From the NCBI GenBank assembly GCA_024640925.1, contig JAHEEB010000202.1, forward strand, positions 1 through 7,112: 7,112 nucleotides of DNA, read 5' to 3'. This DNA is from Bacteroidota bacterium. GTDB taxonomy: Bacteria; Bacteroidota; Bacteroidia; Bacteroidales; UBA10428. The position numbers and the translations under genes are program-made. Below the pieces are notes generated by a model. It saw nothing but the letters and a program-made list of their open reading frames with translations. It did no database searches and was not told the DNA's origin. Positions within the stretch are counted from its first letter, which is position 1. Each line of letters opens with the position of its first letter. Positions 1-4,997 of this stretch are shown piece by piece.

Positions 1-1083
1 CACTGTTAATGAATTCTTTGGTTGCTAAATCGTATGCAGTATTCAGACCTTTTACGCCCTGTGTAATGCCATATGCTTTTAATTCCTGAACAACTCCCAT
101 AATTTTATCTTTGTCGTTGCCAGGTACTCCGGTTAATACAACTGTAGCGCTACCGGCATAAGTAATAATAGATACATTATCAATAGGTCTGAGTGCCATA
201 ACAAGGTTATTTACCGATTGCTGAAGAAGGGTAAATTTTCCACTGTTGCGCATAGAGCTCGAAACATCTAATAACAGAACTATATTATTTGCTGCATATT
301 TGTCCTCGGGCAATATTTCCGAGGTTACGGCCGGTTTTACAACTTCAGGCGCATTGGTGGAGGGCAGAGGCGATGGTACAACCGGGGGAACAACAGCGAC
401 AGGTGCAGTCAGGACAGTTTTTTTAGGAGTCAGTTCAATCAAAACATTGGGTTGTGACCGTGGAAGAAAGAAATCAAAACTATAGGGATCATACCCTTCA
501 ACTATTGATTTTGCATTGTACTGTCCTATTGGCAACTCTTTAACAGCTTTGCCGTTTTTGTCCATTTTATAAGTAAAATTAGTATTAAAATTATGGGTAA
601 AAGTTACGCTGGCCAAAGGAATTGGCTCCTGTGTAACCTGGTTAATAACTATAATATTCCTGAGGTTTAAATTCGATTGATTCGGAAAACATTCATCAAC
701 CGAAATGCAGGTACCTTTTAATGTAACAATATAAGGTTCATTATCGAGGTTGGTAAAAATTTTAATATCCTCAGTGAAATCACCCAGGTTACCAGCTTCA
801 TAAAAAACAGAAATTTTGCCTTTTTCACCGGGTTCAAAAAACCGGTGTTCATACCCGACTTTTACATTTGCACTTTTCTCAACAATGAGAATGGCAAATT
901 TTTCCTTCGAAAGGTTTGTAAATTCAATTATTTTGGCAGGATATTTAGCAGTAGCTATACGTCCGAATTCAACCAGGTTTGTCGATAGTTTTACAGATGC
1001 TTGGGCATTTATGAACTGTATATTTAAAAAAAGAGAAAATGCAACTATAAATAATACAATTAAGAGGCGATATTTTTTCCCAT
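1..1083 (-). CDS. Exported VWA-domain protein, 5' part only, with a one-base frame break at the start
   Basis: Read leftward, an open frame of about 361 residues continues off the left edge. With the start at 1083 and one base restored in the A run next to it, the protein begins MGKKYRLLIVLFIVAFS and has a hydrophobic signal peptide ending near residue 28 (..FINAQA). Residues about 30-130 resemble the ASH/DUF1573 beta-sandwich (EFGRI, EFTNLS, EPGEKGKISVFY, GDFTEDIKIFTN, VTLKG). Residues about 142-220 resemble a carboxypeptidase-regulatory-like module (PLASVTF, GKAVKELPIGQYN). A proline-rich linker covers 221-260. A VWA domain starts near 266, with the MIDAS motif DVSSS at 273-277 and a likely MIDAS Thr at 341. 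The rest of the VWA domain lies outside the window. VWA domains bind proteins through a divalent metal; the partner is unknown. The open frame has no ATG, GTG or TTG near its beginning (a TAA lies at 1102-1100), so the start depends on the frame break. The hydrolase gene lies 63 bp upstream on the same strand. Confidence 0.85.
1060..1083 (-). other. Frame break in the A6 tract just after the VWA gene start codon
   Basis: The ATG at 1083-1081 opens a frame that reads M-G-K-N-I-A-S and stops at TAA (1062-1060). The signal peptide and the rest of the protein lie in the frame one base away. Between the two is a run of six A (1078-1073). Seven A would give M-G-K-K-Y-R-L-L and a normal lipophilic signal peptide. 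The run, read in the ATG frame, forms A AAA AAT, which fits the X XXY YYZ pattern of minus-one slippery sites. It may be a sequencing or assembly error, a real mutation, phase variation by slipped-strand mispairing, or recoding. The sequence alone cannot separate these. Confidence 0.75.
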
Positions 1084-1146
1084 TTCTCTCGGTGTTGAAT
1101 TATTTCTAACTCTAAAAATACAAAAACTATCTTATTTCATTGAGAA

Positions 1147-1890
1147 TTAGTCCCCGGTTTTAAAATACCTGAAGTATTCCCCGTTTCCATAATGGCCTGT
1201 AAAGAAATATTGTACATTTCGCAGACCATTTATGTTTTTCAACGATTTTAAACTTTGCTTGGTATCCATATTAAAGAAATCATTTGACGCTTCGATCTTA
1301 TCATTCCTCAGACTAAAAGCATCGCCAGAAAATAGCCATCTGTTATTAACCATGTAACACATGGAGCCGGGGGTATGTCCAGGAACAAGAATCCCTTCAA
1401 TTTGAGCATTTCCAATTTTAATCACTTCTCTGTTATTTAGTGTAGAATACTCTTTAACAGGCAATTTATTATGAAAAATAAATATTCTGGTCTTGCTTCC
1501 ATTTACCATTGTTTCTTCTTCTTTCGACAAATAAACCTTAGCCTTATCAAATAATTTTAATGCAGCAACATGATCCTGATCAGAATGAGTAAGAAATACC
1601 GCTTCCACTTTTTGACAATTTACATTTAAATCTTTGAGTTCATTCTGAATTTTTTCAATATCATTCCCGGCATCAAAAGCGATAAATTTTTCGTTTTCTT
1701 TTATGAGGTAAAAATTAACCATTCCATCGCCAATACATATAACACTGTCTACTAGTATTTTAGAGGGTGAAGGATTCATTGTCTTTCCTTCAGATTGGGC
1801 TTTCAGGTTAAACCATGTAAAAAAAACTACAGGAGTAAGTACAATGAAGGCTAATACTGTTAGCAGAATTCTTTTCCGGCTTTTTTTCAT
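1147..1890 (-). CDS. Membrane-anchored metallo-beta-lactamase-fold hydrolase
   Basis: This 247-residue protein has a short basic N-terminus (MKKSRKR) and one hydrophobic segment at about residues 8-27, so it is probably anchored in the inner membrane with the catalytic domain outside the cytoplasm; an uncleaved signal is more likely than a cleaved one. The MBL fold follows in the usual order: FDAG at 72-75, the metal motif THSDQDH at 101-107, PGHTPGS with His172, SGDAF with Asp190, and a C-terminal TGHYG with His233. The metal motif is the HxDxDH variant, with Asp104 where the classical HxHxDH has its second His; this variant occurs in many MBL-fold hydrolases and does not by itself mean loss of activity. 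Length fits a single-domain MBL hydrolase of the glyoxalase II/lactonase-like type. The substrate cannot be told. No terminator is visible between its stop and the VWA gene 63 bp downstream, so the two may share a transcript. Confidence 0.9.
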   Translation of the reverse strand: MKKSRKRILLTVLAFIVLTPVVFFTWFNLKAQSEGKTMNPSPSKILVDSVICIGDGMVNFYLIKENEKFIAFDAGNDIEKIQNELKDLNVNCQKVEAVFLTHSDQDHVAALKLFDKAKVYLSKEEETMVNGSKTRIFIFHNKLPVKEYSTLNNREVIKIGNAQIEGILVPGHTPGSMCYMVNNRWLFSGDAFSLRNDKIEASNDFFNMDTKQSLKSLKNINGLRNVQYFFTGHYGNGEYFRYFKTGD

Positions 1891-2056
1891 AATACAGATG
1901 AATTGATTATAGTTTCCTAAATTATAAATTTAGAATATTTAGAATTATAGTTATATCAATTGATTAACTATTATATAAAAAAAAGAGGCTGTCCAAAAAG
2001 GTTTATCCGAATGAATTGGCCATCAAAGCACAAAGCCTCAAAGAATTCACAAAGTC

Positions 2057-2119
2057 CTACAATAACCTCCTGTGGTCCTCCTTGAAAAGGAGGACAGAAC
2101 AAGTGCAAAGGGAAAGTCT
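2057..2119 (+). repeat. REP-like palindromic element, copy 1 (direct)
   Basis: This 63-bp sequence is repeated without a mismatch at 2264-2326. Its core is a perfect hairpin: GTCCTCCTT (2075-2083), a 3-base loop, then AAGGAGGAC (2087-2095). It is preceded by AACCTCC and followed by CAGAACAAGTGCAAAGG. Elements of this C/T-rich, palindromic, intergenic kind are common in Bacteroidetes genomes; I infer the class from shape and from the third, inverted copy nearby. Confidence 0.75.
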
Positions 2120-2171
2120 ATAGTAATAAAAGATACAAGGGATTCAACAAAAAACAACATAATTCCTATTA

Positions 2172-2220
2172 GCAGGGTTTCTCCCCTCCTTTTGCAAGGA
2201 GGGGGCAGGGGGAGGTTAAG
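2172..2220 (-). repeat. REP-like palindromic element, inverted diverged copy
   Basis: The core is a perfect 9-bp hairpin, CCCCTCCTT (2183-2191), loop TTGC, AAGGAGGGG (2196-2204). Read on the minus strand, the element starts CTTAACCTCC and ends GGAGGGGAGAAACC, which lines up with the AACCTCC...AGGAGGACAGAAC layout of the two direct copies. It is therefore the same family in the opposite orientation, with a different arm composition. Confidence 0.65.
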
Positions 2221-2263
2221 TAGAAAAAATTCTGCAAAAATATTCAGGTCTATAATAAAAATT

Positions 2264-2326
2264 CTACAATAACCTCCTGTGGTCCTCCTTGAAAAGGAGG
2301 ACAGAACAAGTGCAAAGGGAAAGTCT
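2264..2326 (+). repeat. REP-like palindromic element, copy 2 (direct)
   Basis: This copy is identical to 2057-2119 over 63 bp and lies 207 bp away. Its hairpin is at 2282-2302. Beyond the identical block the two copies stay loosely alike (a further ATTCAACAAAA occurs at 2142-2152 and 2340-2350), so the duplicated unit was somewhat longer and has since gained or lost bases at its edge. Confidence 0.75.
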
Positions 2327-2398
2327 TTGGTAAAAAAGCATTCAACAAAATTTTCTTTTGGTAGAAATTAAGAAAAATAGCCCGGAAATTATGTGCAT

Positions 2399-2426
2399 AA
2401 AAAAGAGGCTGCCTTTTTGGACAGCC
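2399..2426 (-). terminator. Intrinsic terminator of the 2456-4573 gene
   Basis: Read on the minus strand, GGCTGTCC (2426-2419), loop AAAAA, GGCAGCC (2413-2407) form a 7-bp G/C-rich stem with one bulged T, followed by TC and six T (2404-2399). It lies about 30 bp past the stop codon. The stem and the 20 bases before it (2431-2450, next to the stop) match the corresponding sequence after the paralogue's stop. Confidence 0.85.
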
Positions 2427-2455
2427 TTAAAGACTTAACCATTGATCAAAGAAAT

Positions 2456-4573
2456 TTATTGCTTGCTTACTTTCAATGTATAACTTTTGTTATTATAATT
2501 CATTTCTATAAAATAGAGTCCAGGCACTAAACCGGATATATCCAGAGTTGGATTAAGACCTGTGATAATCTGTTTTTCCATAAGCATTCCTGCCTGATTA
2601 TAAATATTAATATCTACACCCTGCATTGCATCAATTCCCATTGTAAGGTAATCAGTTGCAGGATTTGGCCAGCATTTAACAGAAGTGATTGTCCCGGTTT
2701 CTTCCAGAGAAGTAACACTTTTAGTGTTGTTTTGGGTTACAACAATTACCTGCGAAACTGTTGCTGCTTTAGAAATATTATTATCCCCATCCTGATGTAC
2801 AGTAATAGTAGCTTGTCCGTTACCTCTGATAATCAATTCAGAACCGAAAACATAAGCAACAGAAGGATTGCTGCTTGTATAATAAACATCGAGCCATGAT
2901 GAAGAAACTGCATTTAGTTCAATTGTTTCTCCAATTACTTTGCCAGATAAATCCTGATTCCAGGTTATTGCCTGCTGAGCTTTATTGATTACCAAAGTAT
3001 CTATTATGGCACCAAAATAATTTAAATTATTTATTGATGCTTTTAGGATGTAAACACCTGCATTTATTGGTTTAGATGAGGTACTGTTATATGCCAGGTC
3101 AATACTTAAATTTGAAGGACTGGTTTTGATTATAGGCTGTTTTTCATTACCGTCATATACGGTTACTAAATTAGAGACATAAATTTGTGCTAATTTTTTG
3201 TAGATGATAATGGTGTCGATGGCTGTTCCGGCGAAATTTTTGTTTTGTATTGAGGCTTCCACTATATACATACCTGCATTTACAGGTAGATTTTCTGAAC
3301 CGTTATATCGCAAAGAATATTTCATGCCTGCAGGAACATTTAAAACTTCAGCTCTGTGTGGCAATCCATCATATGTAACATTGGAACATCTAAGAGAAAT
3401 GTTCGTATCTACTTTGGCTATAACTAACGTATCAGAAACGGAACCCTGGTAGTTTTCATCCACAACAACCAGGTTGATTTTGTAAATTCCTGCATAAACA
3501 GGTGCCCTGGTAATATCATCATACGTAAGTTTATAGGAAATACCCGAAGGTGTTATCTCAACATTAACCGGATTACCTTTACCATTGTATTTGGTTTCAA
3601 GATTTGAGACTTTAATAGTTGCAAATGCTTTTGAAATAGTGAGGGTATCGTTCATTGAACCTTTATAGTTGGGATCTTTCACTTCGGCAATAACTTTATA
3701 AAGACCGGCTTTTACCGGAGTTGTTGAAGACCCGTTATAAGTAATGTTAACATTGAGATCTGAAGGTACAGTGGTAACACGTATACTTTTATTGCTTCCA
3801 TCGTAAGTTGTTTCCATACCTGAAATATGCATTTCAGCCTGGGCCTTTTCAATAATTAAATATGTGTTGGCACTTCCTTTATAATGTTCATTATTAATAT
3901 TTATTGATATACTGTAAATTCCAGCATTAACAGGTTCTGAAGTTGATCCGTTATAAGTAACAATATATGGTAATCCTTCGGGCATGGTTTCAATGTTAAT
4001 TCCCTGAGGTGTTCCATTAAATATTTTTGTTAATCCTGATACCATTATTTCCGGCGAAGCTTTTCTAATTGTCAACGCTGTTTGAGTATTTCCCTGGAAG
4101 TTGTTGTCAATAACAGAAGCATCAACCTGGTATGTTCCAATTTCAGAAGGAACAGTTGAACTTCCATTGTAAGTTACTTTAATGTTCAATCCAGATGGAT
4201 TACTTGTTATGTTAACAGGTTTTTCCATTCCGTCATAAATTTGTGACAGATTAGAAACATTAATCTTTACTCTGGCTTTTGTAATAACGAGAGTATCTGT
4301 AACGGAACCCTGGTAGGTTGGGTCATTAATAGTAGCTACAACCACATATTTACCGGCATTAACAGGAAGAACCGAACTTCCGTTATAGGTAATATCGGTT
4401 GTTAAATTTGAAGGAATAGTTGTAACTGCAACTGGTCTTTCAGAACCGTTAAAGGTTTGTATTTTATTAGAAATACTGGCTGATGCAATGACTTTTGTAG
4501 TCATCTGGGCTTGTATCATTAGTGGTGCCAGAAAAAGTGAGAGAGTGATAATGATACGAATTTCCTTATTCAT
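2456..4573 (-). CDS. Secreted MBG-repeat protein with T9SS sorting tail (downstream paralogue)
   Basis: This 705-residue protein has a signal peptide (hydrophobic 7-20, probable cleavage after Ala22 in ..MIQAQM). Residues 29-532 are seven tandem repeats of exactly 72 residues that fit the MBG (mostly bacterial Ig-like) family: each has a Y-D/N-G turn, a P-x-G/D-L turn, TYNGS, an NAG-x-Y turn, a YxGS turn and an end like DTLVIxKA. Residues about 533-615 are another bacterial Ig-like domain (ITWNQDLSG, YYTSSNPSVAYV, ITVHQDGDNN). Residues about 632-705 are a T9SS C-terminal sorting domain (CWPNPATDYL, IYNQAG, GLVPGLYFIEM, ending KVSKQ). The family role is cell-surface attachment or release through the outer membrane; I infer an adhesin or matrix role, with no catalytic motif seen. 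The start is supported by the signal peptide and by the paralogue starting at the same aligned Met. An A-rich run precedes the ATG instead of a Shine-Dalgarno. Repeat 5 has TYDDI in place of TYNGS. Confidence 0.93.
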   Translation of the reverse strand: MNKEIRIIITLSLFLAPLMIQAQMTTKVIASASISNKIQTFNGSERPVAVTTIPSNLTTDITYNGSSVLPVNAGKYVVVATINDPTYQGSVTDTLVITKARVKINVSNLSQIYDGMEKPVNITSNPSGLNIKVTYNGSSTVPSEIGTYQVDASVIDNNFQGNTQTALTIRKASPEIMVSGLTKIFNGTPQGINIETMPEGLPYIVTYNGSTSEPVNAGIYSISININNEHYKGSANTYLIIEKAQAEMHISGMETTYDGSNKSIRVTTVPSDLNVNITYNGSSTTPVKAGLYKVIAEVKDPNYKGSMNDTLTISKAFATIKVSNLETKYNGKGNPVNVEITPSGISYKLTYDDITRAPVYAGIYKINLVVVDENYQGSVSDTLVIAKVDTNISLRCSNVTYDGLPHRAEVLNVPAGMKYSLRYNGSENLPVNAGMYIVEASIQNKNFAGTAIDTIIIYKKLAQIYVSNLVTVYDGNEKQPIIKTSPSNLSIDLAYNSTSSKPINAGVYILKASINNLNYFGAIIDTLVINKAQQAITWNQDLSGKVIGETIELNAVSSSWLDVYYTSSNPSVAYVFGSELIIRGNGQATITVHQDGDNNISKAATVSQVIVVTQNNTKSVTSLEETGTITSVKCWPNPATDYLTMGIDAMQGVDINIYNQAGMLMEKQIITGLNPTLDISGLVPGLYFIEMNYNNKSYTLKVSKQ
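2978..4489 (-). repeat. Seven in-frame 216-bp (72-residue) MBG repeats
   Basis: The repeats fall at residues 29-100, 101-172, 173-244, 245-316, 317-388, 389-460 and 461-532 with no insertion or deletion between units. The protein pattern is regular but the DNA copies are well diverged; by hand count repeats 3 and 4 share about 27 of 72 residues. That is an old array, not a recent expansion. Confidence 0.9.
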
Positions 4574-4624
4574 TTTTTTTTGATCTTAATGGTTATTCAA
4601 GTATACGCAAAATGGTGATAATGA

Positions 4625-4679
4625 TCATCTTTTTTACATTAACCGCTCATCTTTTTACATGGATTACATCATTTTTCAT
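4625..4679. promoter_or_regulatory. Direct repeats with a 22-bp period (possible operator)
   Basis: TCATCTTTTTTACAT starts at 4625, TCATCTTTTTACAT at 4647 and a weaker TCATTTTTCAT at 4669. The starts are exactly 22 bp apart, two turns of B-DNA, so the copies face the same side of the helix. They lie about 52-106 bp before the ATG at 4573. Direct repeats at 21-22 bp are the layout used by dimeric response regulators such as LytTR proteins, but the motif itself does not match one I know. Confidence 0.4.
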
Positions 4680-4690
4680 GTCGATGTAAT
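4663..4690. repeat. 8-bp perfect inverted repeat upstream of the paralogue
   Basis: ATTACATC (4663-4670) and GATGTAAT (4683-4690) are exact reverse complements with a 12-base spacer. The left arm overlaps the third copy of the phased direct repeat. It may be a second protein-binding site; a hairpin is possible but the stem is AT-rich and weak, and no T-run follows it. Confidence 0.4.
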
Positions 4691-4936
4691 TATTGGGTAA
4701 AAAGTATATGTAATTCCATGAAAACTAGAAGAAAAGAACAATAGGAATATCCAATGGTAATTCCTTGATTAAGTTAGATTTCACTGATAGATAATTGGCT
4801 TCTAATTAATTTTGCCCTAAGGACGAATTGCTCAATTTGTCATTAAACCCAAATTGCTATTAGAGAATGAGTAATGATTAAGAAATCGTAACCCAGCATT
4901 TTTTGCAACTGCTGTAAACAATTTCTAATTCGGGTT

Positions 4937-4967
4937 AAAAAAAAAGCTGTCCGGTATTTTGGACAGC
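4937..4967 (-). terminator. Intrinsic terminator of the 4998-7112 gene
   Basis: On the minus strand GCTGTCC (4952-4946 as the 3' arm complement) pairs perfectly over 7 bp with GGACAGC across an 8-base loop, and nine T follow (4945-4937). It lies about 30 bp beyond the stop, at the same relative place and with the same stem core as the terminator of the other paralogue. Confidence 0.9.
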
Positions 4968-4997
4968 CTTTGGAAGATTTAACCATTGATCAAACAA

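Larger units (their letters stand above)
1987..2426. repeat. 15-bp inverted repeat bracketing the REP cassette
   Basis: GGCTGTCCAAAAAGG occurs at 1987-2001 on the plus strand and again, inverted and identical, at 2412-2426. The right copy is part of the intrinsic terminator of the upstream gene. The left copy has the same adjoining A/T tract (1977-1984) but no partner arm, so it looks like half a terminator. The two could be terminal inverted repeats of a small MITE-like element, or the left one could be a relic of another terminator. I see no target-site duplication outside them. Confidence 0.5.
1891..2455. other. Non-coding intergenic region with REP-like repeats
   Basis: This 565-bp stretch holds no credible gene. 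The part next to the hydrolase start (1891-1976) is very AT-rich and must carry that gene's promoter; on the minus strand it has several TATAAT-like strings and a near match to the Bacteroidetes -7 box (TAATTTAG against TAnnTTTG), but no convincing upstream partner box. Then come a T-run plus half-hairpin (1977-2001), a short CAAAG-rich stretch (about 2023-2054), three REP-like palindromes and the terminator of the upstream gene. Confidence 0.7.
4574..4936 (-). promoter_or_regulatory. Upstream control region of the downstream paralogue
   Basis: The gene must be transcribed from here because a strong terminator closes the upstream gene at 4937. On the minus strand the closest match to the Bacteroidetes -7 box (TAnnTTTG) is TATACTTG about 20-30 bases before the ATG, with one mismatch and no clear -33 box, so no promoter is firmly placed. 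The repeats at 4625-4690 lie just upstream of it. From about 4700 to 4936 I see no gene, repeat or motif. Confidence 0.4.

Noticed and set aside
102..107. Loss of activity in the MBL protein because the HxHxDH motif reads HSDQDH (residue numbers)
   Set aside because: HxDxDH is a common natural variant in the MBL fold and all other metal ligands are present, so the protein is probably active.
246..485. 79-codon plus-strand open frame
   Set aside because: It lies wholly inside the minus-strand VWA gene, which has recognisable domains; the translation has no family character.
816..1109. 97-codon plus-strand open frame at the end of the VWA gene
   Set aside because: It is antisense to the signal peptide and ASH-like region of the VWA gene and has no recognisable features.
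1138..1140. ATG upstream of the VWA gene as an alternative start or leader peptide
   Set aside because: It reads ATGAAATAA, a two-codon frame that ends at once, and it is not in a position to supply the missing start.
2072..2272. 66-codon plus-strand open frame in the intergenic region
   Set aside because: It runs across the REP-like palindromes, has low-complexity content and no plausible start context; repeat DNA explains it.
3204..3452. 82-codon plus-strand open frame
   Set aside because: It is a shadow of repeats 5-7 in the MBG gene on the opposite strand.
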